Origin: Sporosarcina cascadiensis
GTDB lineage: Bacteria; Bacillota; Bacilli; Bacillales_A; Planococcaceae
NCBI RefSeq assembly: GCF_009650995.1
Contig: NZ_WHVV01000004.1
Location: forward strand, 124,001-188,000
DNA length: 64,000 nt
Reading direction: 5' to 3'
A model generated the notes under the pieces. The model searched no databases. It worked only from the letters and a program-made list of their open reading frames with translations, and had not been told where the DNA came from. Of the stretch, positions 51,068 through 59,573 are shown piece after piece. The translations under genes were made by a program, and so were the position numbers. The stretch's first letter is position 1. Each line of letters opens with the position of its first letter.

Positions 51068-51214
51068 ATGAGGCGTACTCTTTGCCAGTAGGCTCATAGC
51101 ATAAGGCAATCCCTAGCGCCGAAGCGGGTTTTAACTGCAGCATGATTTTCGCAATACAGACATGACAAGTTGTCAAGAACCGATTTTAGTGCAGACCCTT
51201 TTTTACTGCCTGTA

Positions 51215-52837
51215 TTATTTGGTTACATAGTGATCTTGTAACTGATCTCGAAGTGCGGCTTTCAGGAATTTACCTACGGAAGTTTTCGGAATTTCTTTTA
51301 CGAAGAGGATTTCATCCGGAACCCACCAGCTTGCAAACTGGCCTTTTAGATATTCTTTCAGTTCTTCTTTTTTATTGTCATCTTCCGCTACATTTTCATT
51401 TACTACGACACAGGCTAACGGCCGTTCCATCCATTTTTCATGTGGCACAGCAATAACAGCTGCTTCATAGACAGACTCATGTGTCATAAGAGCGTTTTCA
51501 AGATCTACCGATGAGATCCACTCTCCTCCGCTCTTGATCAGATCCTTCGTACGATCTGTCAGTTTCAGATAACCGTCCGGTGTCATCACAGCGATGTCTC
51601 CTGTATAGAGCCAGCCGTCTTTGAAAGCTTCTTCAGTACGTTCGTCTTTATAATATTCGCTCGCAATCCATGGTCCTTTTATCGTGAGCTCTCCCATCGT
51701 TTTGCCATCCCATGGAACTTCACCGTTTTCATTGACAACTCGCGTATCCAGTCCCGGCATCGTCAGACCTTGTGTAGCTCGCATATCGATTCGCTCGTCC
51801 ATCGTCAAGTCCGACATCGAGGAAGTTAGTACAGACATACTGACCAGCGGAGTCGTTTCCGTCATTCCATAACCGACGATAAACGGAATCTTATATCCTT
51901 CTTCAAATGCCCGGATCAAGCCTTTCGGTGACGCTGACCCGCCACAGACAATGCCGCGCAAAGAAGAAAGATCACGCGGTTTTTGCTGGAGTTCTTTTAA
52001 TACTGCCAGCCAAATTGTCGGCACGCCGGCTGTAATTGTCACTTTTTCCGATTCGATTAAATCTAACAGCACGGCTGGATTGAATCCTGGTCCAGGCAAT
52101 ACTTGAGTTGTACCGAAAAATACACCCGCAAACGGCATTCCCCATGCGTTGACATGGAACATCGGCACAACCGACATCGCAATATCACGCTCACTCATAC
52201 CCATTGCATCTGCCAGACCAAGTGCATAGCTATGCAAAACTAATCCGCGGTGTGTATAAATGACGCCCTTTGGCTGCCCCGTTGTCGCAGATGTATAGCA
52301 TAGACCAGCTGGAGTATTTTCATCCAAGTCTTCTGGATAATCATACTCATCTGAAGCTTTTTCAAGCAACGCTTCATAAGAATGCACATTCTCAAGTGAA
52401 GTTTCAGGCAGTTCTTTACTATCGCTCATGATGACAAAATGTTTCACCGTTTTCAGCATGGGAGCCATTTTTTCTAAATGAGGAAAGAATTCTTCATCAA
52501 CTAGTAAAATTTCATCTTCTGCGTGATTAATAATATAGACGATATGTTCCGGTGACAGACGGATATTGATCATATGAAGAATCGCTCCAGTACAAGGAAC
52601 ACCGAAATAGGCTTCTAAATGACGGTGGTGGTTCCAAGCAAATGTGCCGACCTTTGTGCCTTTCTCCATACCGAGATCAGTTAGAGCGTTGGAAAGTTTT
52701 CGAGTTCTTTTCGCCCACTCTTTGTAAGTAAATCTCTGAATCGTTTGTTCACCCGTACGTGAAATCACCATTTTATTAGGAAAAAATCGTTCCGCTCTTC
52801 TGATAAATGAAGATAAAATAAGTGGTGTCTGCATCAT
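51215..52837 (-). CDS. Acyl-CoA ligase (long/medium-chain fatty acid type)
   Basis: A 540-residue AMP-forming ligase. LCYTSATTGQPKGVIYTHRG is the AMP-binding P-loop, VGYGMTETTPLVSM follows, then WLYTGDIAVMTPDGYLKLTD and the catalytic Lys in IPKTSVGKFLKAAL. Related to the medium/long-chain group used in Bacillales beta-oxidation; substrate not certain. The frame has 19 to 22 extra N-terminal residues; ATG 52837 is nine bases from SD GAGGAG. A second ligase besides lcfA. Confidence 0.88.
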   Translation of the reverse strand: MMQTPLILSSFIRRAERFFPNKMVISRTGEQTIQRFTYKEWAKRTRKLSNALTDLGMEKGTKVGTFAWNHHRHLEAYFGVPCTGAILHMINIRLSPEHIVYIINHAEDEILLVDEEFFPHLEKMAPMLKTVKHFVIMSDSKELPETSLENVHSYEALLEKASDEYDYPEDLDENTPAGLCYTSATTGQPKGVIYTHRGLVLHSYALGLADAMGMSERDIAMSVVPMFHVNAWGMPFAGVFFGTTQVLPGPGFNPAVLLDLIESEKVTITAGVPTIWLAVLKELQQKPRDLSSLRGIVCGGSASPKGLIRAFEEGYKIPFIVGYGMTETTPLVSMSVLTSSMSDLTMDERIDMRATQGLTMPGLDTRVVNENGEVPWDGKTMGELTIKGPWIASEYYKDERTEEAFKDGWLYTGDIAVMTPDGYLKLTDRTKDLIKSGGEWISSVDLENALMTHESVYEAAVIAVPHEKWMERPLACVVVNENVAEDDNKKEELKEYLKGQFASWWVPDEILFVKEIPKTSVGKFLKAALRDQLQDHYVTK

Positions 52838-53052
52838 ATCCATCCGCTCCTCTTTTATAAAAGTGAAAATCATCAATCCATCGTCTGAACAACTGATCAA
52901 TTACTTGTCCTGCAAGATTCACTGAAAAGAATATGTGCGCAAGTTGATGGACGGACTCCCGGATGTAGTCTATGCGCAGATTGGCCTTACTATGAAAAAA
53001 TGTACATTATATAGAGTATACACATTACCTGATTATTCTGTCTACATTGAAT

Positions 53053-53511
53053 CTATTGAAACTTATTTTGTGTCCAGAAAAATGCGTCCACTCCGAGTGC
53101 AGTCAGAGTTCCAAACACTATAGACCAGGCTGCAAGACTGATGAATAGCCATACTGCCGTTTGTTTTTTGGAAGAACCGAGAGCAAGTGCTAGAAATGCC
53201 GCTAAATGAGAGCCAATTAAAATTGGACCAAGCAGAGCCAGGCCGGGTATTCCATAACGCCGCCAAATATTTTCTGCTCGTACCGTCCTCTTTGAAAGCT
53301 TAGTTACTTCGCTTTTCTTTCTGTTTTCCCACCAATTTTTGAGCCTCTGAAAAATAAGAATCTCAAGTATGATTGTTGATGCATTACCTAAAAAACCTAA
53401 TATAATAGCGACGGGGACCGGCAACCCCCGAACAATACCTAGCGGAACCGCCACTAAGATTTCTATGCCTGGCACCGCGGCCGCAAAAAACACTAGCAAA
53501 TATGTGAGCAA
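53053..53511 (-). CDS. Small multidrug-export family membrane protein (COG2426)
   Basis: A 152-residue protein with four hydrophobic segments. AAAVPGIEILVAVPLGIVRG near the start and YGIPGLALLGPILIGSHLAA are conserved in the putative small multidrug export family. The central part is highly charged and cytosolic. The function is not established. The frame begins with TTG 53529; the TTG at 53511 is eight bases from GGAGGGGG and is preferred. Confidence 0.75.
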   Translation of the reverse strand: MLTYLLVFFAAAVPGIEILVAVPLGIVRGLPVPVAIILGFLGNASTIILEILIFQRLKNWWENRKKSEVTKLSKRTVRAENIWRRYGIPGLALLGPILIGSHLAAFLALALGSSKKQTAVWLFISLAAWSIVFGTLTALGVDAFFWTQNKFQ

Positions 53512-53572
53512 AATAGCTTCCCCCTCCAAATCGGTTGCTAATAGTATAGCAAATCAAGTTCTGCTGCAATGT

Positions 53573-53608
53573 AAAAAGGCTGCTTTCCACACCTAACGGA
53601 AAGCAGCC
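53573..53608 (-). terminator. Terminator of argF
   Basis: A perfect 11-bp stem GGCTGCTTTCC/GGAAAGCAGCC, followed on the minus strand by TTTTTAC. It is 14 bases after the argF stop. Confidence 0.85.
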
Positions 53609-53622
53609 GGTCATTCATTTGA

Positions 53623-54588
53623 TTATAATAATGAAGCTAAAATTGCTTTTTGTGCGTGCAGTCGGTTTCCTGCCTGCTGGAATACGTAAGAATTCGGTCC
53701 GTCAATTACCGAAGCAGCCACTTCTTCTTCACGGTGAGCCGGAAGACAGTGTAAGAACACATAGTCCTTGTTGGCATGGCCTACCAACTGGTCATTGATT
53801 TGGAAGTCTTTAAAGTCTACTAAACGCTTCGCTGACTCCGCTTCCTGTCCCATGCTCGTCCAGACATCCGTATAGATTGCATCCGACGCTGCAGCCGCCT
53901 CAATTGGATCATACGTCGCCATTACGCTGCCGCCGTTCTGTTCGGCAATTTTCTTCGCTTTTTCAAGCAGAGCTGCATTATATTCATAGCCTTCCGGTGT
54001 CGCGACTGCTACATGCATCCCCATATGCGCACCTGCAATAACTAAGGAATGTGCTACATTATTACCGTCTCCGATATACGAGAGCTTCAGACCCTTCAAG
54101 TCGCCTTTGACTTCTTTTATCGTCAATAAATCTGCCATCGCCTGACATGGATGGAATATATCCGTCAAGCCGTTAATGACCGGAACGGATGTATGCTCTG
54201 CCAGTTCTTCGACCATTTTATGCGACTTTGCGCGAATCATTACACCGTCAAGGAATTCTGACAGCACGTGGCCTGTGTCATGCACAGATTCTCCGCGGCC
54301 GATCTGCAAATCGCGCGCGTTCATGAATATGCCGTGTCCGCCCAAGTGAATCATGCCGACTTCGAATGAAATCCGTGTGCGTGTGGAATGTTTCTCAAAG
54401 ATCATTCCAAGCGTCTTGCCTGCCAATAAAGGCGGCATCACTCCCGCCAGCGTATCTTGTTTCATATCATATGCAAGCTGCAATAAATAAGCAATTTCAT
54501 CACTGGAATAATCCAGCAGTGTCAAGAAGTCGCGGCCTTTTAAGCTTTCTTGTGTGATAAGTGATTTTTCGGAATTTATTTTTGTCAT
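53623..54588 (-). CDS. argF: Ornithine carbamoyltransferase
   Basis: A 321-residue enzyme that makes citrulline from ornithine and carbamoyl phosphate. Carbamoyl-phosphate site KHSTRTRISFEVG, VINGLTDIFHPCQAMADLLT, ornithine site DVWTSMGQE and catalytic HCLPAHREEEV. It stands alone here, with no other arginine genes nearby. ATG 54588 has SD AGGGG; the frame extends six codons upstream. A promoter with an ArgR-like box precedes it. Confidence 0.95.
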   Translation of the reverse strand: MTKINSEKSLITQESLKGRDFLTLLDYSSDEIAYLLQLAYDMKQDTLAGVMPPLLAGKTLGMIFEKHSTRTRISFEVGMIHLGGHGIFMNARDLQIGRGESVHDTGHVLSEFLDGVMIRAKSHKMVEELAEHTSVPVINGLTDIFHPCQAMADLLTIKEVKGDLKGLKLSYIGDGNNVAHSLVIAGAHMGMHVAVATPEGYEYNAALLEKAKKIAEQNGGSVMATYDPIEAAAASDAIYTDVWTSMGQEAESAKRLVDFKDFQINDQLVGHANKDYVFLHCLPAHREEEVAASVIDGPNSYVFQQAGNRLHAQKAILASLL

Positions 54589-54628
54589 GTATAGTTCCCC
54601 TGCCATCCATTTGAAGTATGTATGGAAT

Positions 54629-54657
54629 AGTATACATATGTATAATTATGAAGTCAA
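54629..54657 (-). promoter_or_regulatory. Sigma-A promoter of argF
   Basis: Minus strand TTGACT (54652-54657), a 17-base spacer, and TATACT (54629-54634), 40 bases before argF. The ArgR-like box lies within the spacer. Confidence 0.7.
54639..54652. promoter_or_regulatory. ArgR (AhrC) box candidate in the argF promoter
   Basis: TGTATAATTATGAA matches the ARG box core TGAATwwwwATTCA at 11 of 14 positions. It lies between -35 and -10, where an arginine-bound repressor would exclude RNA polymerase. Confidence 0.4.
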
Positions 54658-54685
54658 ATGAATTTTTATAACATTTTACATATGG

Positions 54686-54714
54686 AAAAGCGGTGCCGAA
54701 AAGGCGCCGCTTTC
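54686..54714 (-). terminator. Terminator of the M42 peptidase gene
   Basis: Minus strand AAAGCGGCGCC/GGCACCGCTTT hairpin with TTTTC loop. It is 13 bases after the stop codon and followed by TCC rather than a long T run. Confidence 0.65.
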
Positions 54715-54726
54715 TCTAAAATCCAC

Positions 54727-55812
54727 TTATTCAAATGTAATCTTTTTAACTGTTTCCGAATCCAGACGTTTCATAAGCTCCACGAGCAGTTTGACGGTGT
54801 TCTCAAAATCTTTGCGGTGCAGGATAGCAGCATGGCTATGAATGTAGCGGGTTGGAATACAGATCGACAGCGTCGGTACACCCGTTCCGCTGACATGGAT
54901 AGATCCGCCGTCCGTTCCGCCGCCTGCCATGGTAGAAAATTGGTAAGGTACGCCGATTTCTTCTGCAGTTTCTACCACAAAGTTGCGCAATCCTCTGTGA
55001 GAAACCAAAGAAGCATCATATAGAAGAATTTGAGGGCCGTCTCCCAAATTGCCGACAGATTCTTTCGCCGTAACGCCTGGTGTGTCCCCAGCGATTCCAA
55101 CATCTACTGCAAAACCAATGTCCGGCTGAATTTTATTGGCGGCCGTTTTAGCACCGCGCAGCCCGACCTCTTCCTGAATGGCGCCTACACTGTACAGGCG
55201 ATTCGGATGCTTTTCATTTTTCAGCTGTTTCATGACCTCTACCGCAATGGCACAGCCGATTCGATTGTCCCAGGCTTTTGCGAGTAAAAAGTTCTCATTC
55301 TTCATGACGGTAAATTCAAAATAAGGCACAGCCATATCACCGGGAAGTACTCCCCATGAAAGAACTTCTTCCTTAGAGACCGCACCGACGTCAATGAACA
55401 TATCCTTAATGTCGACAGGTTTTTTACGTGCTTCCGGCGTCAAGATATGCGGCGGTTTCGATCCAATGACGCCTGTAATCGTTTCCCCTGCGCCAGTGAC
55501 GATGGATACACGCTGGGCGAGCATCACTTGTGACCACCAGCCTCCTACTGTCTGGAAGTAAATAAAACCTTTATCGTCAATTCTTGTGACCATGAATCCG
55601 ACTTCGTCCAAGTGACCGGCGAGCATCACTTTCGGTCCGTTGACATCGCCTGCTTTGCTTGCGATCAATGAGCCGAGCCCGTCATATTCGATTTCATCGG
55701 CGTAAGGTTCGATATGTTTTTTCATCGATTCACGGGCTTCCCTTTCATTCCCCGGGATGCCGCGCGCATCTGTCAGTTCTTTCAACATTTCTAACGTTTC
55801 ATCCAGTTTCAT
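54727..55812 (-). CDS. M42-family metallopeptidase (YsdC-like aminopeptidase)
   Basis: A 361-residue cobalt/zinc aminopeptidase. Metal and catalytic residues: [11 protein letters not shown] (His65, Asp67), [11 protein letters not shown] (Asp), [14 protein letters not shown] (Glu-Glu), [11 protein letters not shown] and [10 protein letters not shown]. Forms tetrahedral complexes in relatives; trims peptides in the cytosol. SD AGGAGG precedes the ATG. Matches B. subtilis ysdC, which also lies near sspI. Confidence 0.9.
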   Translation of the reverse strand: MKLDETLEMLKELTDARGIPGNEREARESMKKHIEPYADEIEYDGLGSLIASKAGDVNGPKVMLAGHLDEVGFMVTRIDDKGFIYFQTVGGWWSQVMLAQRVSIVTGAGETITGVIGSKPPHILTPEARKKPVDIKDMFIDVGAVSKEEVLSWGVLPGDMAVPYFEFTVMKNENFLLAKAWDNRIGCAIAVEVMKQLKNEKHPNRLYSVGAIQEEVGLRGAKTAANKIQPDIGFAVDVGIAGDTPGVTAKESVGNLGDGPQILLYDASLVSHRGLRNFVVETAEEIGVPYQFSTMAGGGTDGGSIHVSGTGVPTLSICIPTRYIHSHAAILHRKDFENTVKLLVELMKRLDSETVKKITFE

Positions 55813-55850
55813 AAACCGTTTTCCTCCTCTTTACTATCTTTCACTAAATC

Positions 55851-56837
55851 TTACAGCAATTCTTTGCGGATTTCTGCAGGTGATTTAGGTGACAGCAGTC
55901 CCGGTGCAACGTCGTAAACCGTTTTGGCGCCTATATCGCCTTTTTGCTGTAATTTATGGGCAGCTCTTGCATAAGCGACCAATACACTGGAAGTAAATTC
56001 CGGGTTGCTGTCGAGTTTCAATGAAAATTCAATCACCTGGTCTATGTTGTCACCCGTTTTACCGCTTCTGATAACGAATCCGCCGTGCGGCATTTTCGCA
56101 TGGTCGCGGCGAAGCTCTTCTTCTGTAATGAAGTTCACCGTCGTGTCATAATCCGCAAAATAATCCGGCATCGTACTAATCGTTTCGCGGACTTGTGCTT
56201 CGCTCGCCCCTTCTTCTAGAACCACATAACATTCGCGTGTGTGTTTTTCTTTTGTGGAAAGTTCGGGCTGTTCGCCATTGCGTACTCGGTTCATTGCATC
56301 TTCTGCCGGCAAGGTGTACTGTACGCCTGCCTTGACGCCATCTACCCGTCTTACTGCATCCGAATGTCCCTGACTCAGTCCCTTGCCCCAAAAAGTATAT
56401 GTTTCTCCTTCAGGCAAAATGGCTTCGCCCATCATACGGTTGATGGAGAACAATCCCGGATCCCAGCCCACTGAAATGACGGCTGTTTTCCCTGCTGACT
56501 GGGCAGACTCATCCACTGCAGCAAAATAGTCCGGTATTTTCGCATGTGTATCAAAACTGTCTACCGTCGTAAAATGCTTCGCCAATGCAGGACCCTGTTC
56601 AGGCAGGTCATTTTTCGAACCGCCGCATAATATCAGGACATCGATGTCTTCTTTAAATGATTCGATTTGGTCTAATTTGTGAACGGGAACTTGATCAGAC
56701 AATAATTGCACATCCTCAGGTTCTCTGCGGGTGAATACGCCCACCAGTGCCATATCTTCATTTTGACTGATCGCAGACTCTACACCGCGTCCCAGATTAC
56801 CGTATCCTGCAATTCCTACTCGAATTTTATTATTCAA
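55851..56837 (-). CDS. ddh: meso-Diaminopimelate D-dehydrogenase
   Basis: A 328-residue NADPH enzyme that makes meso-diaminopimelate directly from tetrahydrodipicolinate. Rossmann start VGIAGYGNLGRGVESAI, VLILCGGSKNDLPEQGP, TVDSFDTHAKIPDYF and SVGWDPGLFSINRMMGEAIL, all typical of Ddh. TTG start with SD AAGGGAA. B. subtilis has no ddh and uses the acetyl route; Planococcaceae such as Lysinibacillus have it. It is monocistronic. Confidence 0.93.
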   Translation of the reverse strand: MNNKIRVGIAGYGNLGRGVESAISQNEDMALVGVFTRREPEDVQLLSDQVPVHKLDQIESFKEDIDVLILCGGSKNDLPEQGPALAKHFTTVDSFDTHAKIPDYFAAVDESAQSAGKTAVISVGWDPGLFSINRMMGEAILPEGETYTFWGKGLSQGHSDAVRRVDGVKAGVQYTLPAEDAMNRVRNGEQPELSTKEKHTRECYVVLEEGASEAQVRETISTMPDYFADYDTTVNFITEEELRRDHAKMPHGGFVIRSGKTGDNIDQVIEFSLKLDSNPEFTSSVLVAYARAAHKLQQKGDIGAKTVYDVAPGLLSPKSPAEIRKELL

Positions 56838-56994
56838 GACAACACATTCCCTTCTGCTTTCTTATTTACCTTTCTCATTTTACCGTGAAGGTTGCAAGAT
56901 TGCGAATATTTATCGCAAAGCATTTACGTTCATTTCAGTTAGTTTCATGGTAAAATAGAGGATAGTTGAATTATTTGTAAAGTAGGGATCTTAA

Positions 56995-58164
56995 ATGCGC
57001 TTCTTTGTCTATCTAATCGTGTTCTTCTCGTTCTTTGATTTATTTTCGCAACTTCCTGTCATCAGCCCTTTTGCGAGTTCACTTGTTGACTCCTCGTTCA
57101 TTGTGGGCCTGTCTGTCGGAATCTATTCATTTGCGAATATTTTCGGAAACATCATCTCAGGCATTTTGACTGACCGCAGAGGACCGTTCTATATTCTTCT
57201 TGTCGGACTTCTAACTTCCGCTTTGTCGTTGTTTTCTTATGCGCTTATTGAAGGCTCTGCCACGCTGATCGGTATTCGGTTCCTTCATGGACTGACAGAA
57301 GGGCTGATCATTCCGGCTGCGTTTACATTCCTGGCTAATGGTTCTGAACGTTCAAAACGTGGACGGAATGCTGCGATATCGGGAGCATTTGTTGGATTAG
57401 CTGCCATTTTCGGACCGGCATACAGCGGAATTGTTTCTGTTAAAACGAGTGTCGTTACGATCATGGCCATCAATGGTGTCTTCATGGTACTTTTGACAAT
57501 CGGTGCTTTTATTTTCTTGCGCTCTTTTACATATGTCAGAAAGGTAAAGACAGAAGCTCAAAAAGCTGTAAAACCATTGGCATTCTTTAAACATCCGGGA
57601 ATTATCCGGGCTTTTCTCGGCGCATTCTTCTTGATGTTTTCACAAGGCGTACTTGCTCTGGTCCTTCCCTTGAAAGTGGAGTTTCTGCAGTATGATGCGA
57701 AAACAACTGGCATGTTGCTGAGTGTTTTCGGCCTGGTGGCAGTGCTGATTTTCCTTCTGCCTGTCAATCGGATATTTGATAAGGCGCGCCCTATGCTGAC
57801 ATTGGCTTTTGGATTGTTTTTGATGAGCGGCAGTATGCTGTTCCTTTCCCAAGTGGATACTTTATCACTCATGATGACAGCAATGGTTGTCTATGGTACA
57901 GGATTTGCCCTTCTGTTCCCTTCGATTAACTCCTTGTTGATCGACTCCACAGTTCCTGAATCACGCGGAAAAGCGTACGGATTCTTTTATGCATTCTTTT
58001 CATTCGGCGTGGTCGTTGGTTCGAGTGCAATCGGTTTTCTGAATTTAGAATTCCATCATGCTTTCATGTTGGCGAGCGGAGTTTTATTGATTGCCGGTAT
58101 TTTTACTATCATTGGCTTGCGGCAAGATATTCGGCCTGTTGACAAAACTTCGACAATCCAGTAA
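56995..58164 (+). CDS. MFS transporter
   Basis: A 389-residue major facilitator protein with 12 membrane helices and the motif A loop SGILTDRRGPF after helix 2. A second-half motif (PVNRIFDKARP) is also present. It has no resemblance I can assign to a substrate class; a sugar-phosphate or drug exporter is possible. SD AGGGA, ATG at 56995. The preQ1 riboswitch starts 29 bases after its stop. Confidence 0.85.
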   Translation: MRFFVYLIVFFSFFDLFSQLPVISPFASSLVDSSFIVGLSVGIYSFANIFGNIISGILTDRRGPFYILLVGLLTSALSLFSYALIEGSATLIGIRFLHGLTEGLIIPAAFTFLANGSERSKRGRNAAISGAFVGLAAIFGPAYSGIVSVKTSVVTIMAINGVFMVLLTIGAFIFLRSFTYVRKVKTEAQKAVKPLAFFKHPGIIRAFLGAFFLMFSQGVLALVLPLKVEFLQYDAKTTGMLLSVFGLVAVLIFLLPVNRIFDKARPMLTLAFGLFLMSGSMLFLSQVDTLSLMMTAMVVYGTGFALLFPSINSLLIDSTVPESRGKAYGFFYAFFSFGVVVGSSAIGFLNLEFHHAFMLASGVLLIAGIFTIIGLRQDIRPVDKTSTIQ

Positions 58165-58193
58165 AGTTTCTCTAGAATAGAATAACCCGTCCG

Positions 58194-58268
58194 GGAGAGG
58201 TTCATAGCGACCCTCTATAAAAAACTATGGATGATGAATTTCGCCATGTCTATACATGGCGTTTTTTT
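58194..58268 (+). promoter_or_regulatory. preQ1-I riboswitch with terminator
   Basis: The aptamer reads GGAGAGGTTCATAGCGACCC then TCTATAAAAAACTA (58194-58228), the preQ1-I pattern in which the A-rich tail folds back on the P1 loop. A terminator CGCCATG/CATGGCG with seven T follows (58242-58268). The ligand is the product of QueF, encoded downstream, so binding should switch the operon off. Confidence 0.9.
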
Positions 58269-58316
58269 ATTTTCAGCCGCTTTTTTCGCTGAGATAGATT
58301 AGTAAATTCAACCCGT

Positions 58317-58356
58317 CTATGAACCTCCCTGACCAATAAATCAGGAGGTTTTTTAC
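58317..58356 (+). promoter_or_regulatory. Second hairpin hiding the queF ribosome binding site
   Basis: AACCTCC(C)TGA (58322-58332) pairs with TCAGGAGGTT (58341-58350), so the SD AGGAGG of queF is inside the stem. The 5' part CTATGAACCTC (58317-58327) is also an exact complement of GAGGTTCATAG (58197-58207) in the aptamer. The hairpin also resembles a terminator because six T follow. Confidence 0.55.
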
Positions 58357-58854
58357 ATGACAGGAAGAGATGAAGCAACACTGCAGGATTTAACGTTATT
58401 GGGGAATCAGAAAACAGTTTATGATTATTCGTATAATCCAAGTTTATTGGAAGCAATTGATAATTTACATCATGAACGGGATTTCTTCGTAAAATTTAAT
58501 TGCCCGGAGTTCACGTCTTTATGTCCTCAAACAGGACAGCCCGACTTTGCAACGATTTATATCAGTTTCATTCCGGATCGAAAATTAGTAGAGAGCAAAT
58601 CGCTAAAACTCTATTTATTCAGCTTCCGCAATCATGGCGATTTTCATGAGGACTGCGTCAACTCTATCATGCTGGATTTAGTGAATCTTTTGGAGCCTCG
58701 CTATATCGAAGTGTGGGGGAAGTTCACTCCGCGCGGCGGATTATCCATCGACCCGTATTGCAATTATGGAAAACCGGGGACGAAATTTGAAGGAATGGCT
58801 GAACAGCGTTTGTTCCAGCATGATCTCTATCCTGAAAAAGTGGATAACCGGTGA
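58357..58854 (+). CDS. queF: NADPH-dependent 7-cyano-7-deazaguanine reductase QueF
   Basis: A 165-residue unimodular QueF that reduces the nitrile of preQ0 to preQ1 for queuosine tRNA modification. The catalytic Cys is in [15 protein letters not shown] (about residue 54), and [16 protein letters not shown] is the QueF NADPH motif with the Glu and His used for binding. ATG eight bases after AGGAGG. It is controlled by the preQ1 riboswitch at 58194-58268 and followed by a transporter gene. Confidence 0.96.
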   Translation: MTGRDEATLQDLTLLGNQKTVYDYSYNPSLLEAIDNLHHERDFFVKFNCPEFTSLCPQTGQPDFATIYISFIPDRKLVESKSLKLYLFSFRNHGDFHEDCVNSIMLDLVNLLEPRYIEVWGKFTPRGGLSIDPYCNYGKPGTKFEGMAEQRLFQHDLYPEKVDNR

Positions 58855-58861
58855 GCAGACG

Positions 58862-59527
58862 ATGAGATATTATTTAAGCGGAACCTTTGTCGGTTTACTC
58901 ATTCTATCAAATATATTAGCAGTCAAATTGGTCAGCTTTGGCAGCTGGATTGTGCTTCCGGCAGCAGCCGTTGTCTATGTATGCACCTACCCCATTTTAG
59001 ATGTGCTGACGGAAACATATGGTAAGGAAGCAGCACGTCAGACCGTTTTCACTGGTTTATTGGTACAATTGCTGTCGACGTTTTTCATCTGGCTGGCTAT
59101 TAATCTGCCTGCTGCACCTTTTTACGAAGAACAGCAAGCATTTGAAACCATTTTTTCAGCGGGCTTTCGCGTTACACTTGCCAGTCTGGCAGCTTATGTT
59201 GTCAGTCAAAATTTGGATGTAACGATTTTCCATAAGCTTAAAGAAAAGCATGGCGAGAAGAAGTTATGGATACGTAATAATGCCTCTACCATGGCAAGCC
59301 AGCTTGTCGATACGGTCATTTTCATTGTGATCGCTTTTTATGGTACGATGCCATTTACCGCGTTACTTGGTCTGATTGCAGCACAATACGTATTTAAATT
59401 TGCCGTTGCGGTGATTGATACACCCGTTGTCTATATGCTTGTGGCGATTTGCCGAAAAATCGAAGCTAAGAAAAACCACAAGCCGGATTCGCAGACAGAT
59501 GCAAGTTCGATAGTAACGACTCAATAA
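58862..59527 (+). CDS. Queuosine precursor transporter (YhhQ/VUT family)
   Basis: A 221-residue membrane protein with six helices. Typical features are LLILSNILAVKLVSFGSWIV near residue 10, PILDVLTETYGKEAARQTVF, and LVDTVIFIVIAFYG. YhhQ-type proteins import queuosine precursors such as preQ0/preQ1. ATG 58862 follows GGTGAG six bases upstream, inside the queF stop region. The 96-residue upstream extension of the frame overlaps queF and is not coding. Riboswitch control fits an importer in the same operon. Confidence 0.92.
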   Translation: MRYYLSGTFVGLLILSNILAVKLVSFGSWIVLPAAAVVYVCTYPILDVLTETYGKEAARQTVFTGLLVQLLSTFFIWLAINLPAAPFYEEQQAFETIFSAGFRVTLASLAAYVVSQNLDVTIFHKLKEKHGEKKLWIRNNASTMASQLVDTVIFIVIAFYGTMPFTALLGLIAAQYVFKFAVAVIDTPVVYMLVAICRKIEAKKNHKPDSQTDASSIVTTQ

Positions 59528-59531
59528 AAAG

Positions 59532-59573
59532 AAGGAGCCTGTCCAATCAATAATTGATTGGTCAGGCTCCTTT
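59532..59573. terminator. Bidirectional terminator between yhhQ and recQ
   Basis: A long stem AAGGAGCCTG/CAGGCTCCTT plus CCAATCAAT/ATTGATTGG, separated by one T on each side, with A- and T-rich flanks. It covers the gap between the two convergent genes. Confidence 0.85.

Larger units (their letters stand above)
50341..51214. other. Repeat-rich gene-free region
   Basis: About 870 bases with no supported conventional gene. It holds three copies of a 63-bp hairpin repeat (50478, 50662, 51005), one copy of a dispersed element shared with 22822-22865, and a 13-bp palindrome TGACAAGTTGTCA at 51163-51175. Small minus-strand frames here (for example 50373-50594 and 50843-51109) share the peptide KERK(N/S)TAKRT only because they read through the repeats. 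Confidence 0.6.

Noticed and set aside
50341..51214. CRISPR array
   Set aside because: Only three copies with spacing of 184 and 343 bases, no uniform spacers, no cas genes.
58766..58861. N-terminal extension of the queuosine transporter frame
   Set aside because: It overlaps queF in another frame and lacks membrane or family features; ATG 58862 has its own SD.
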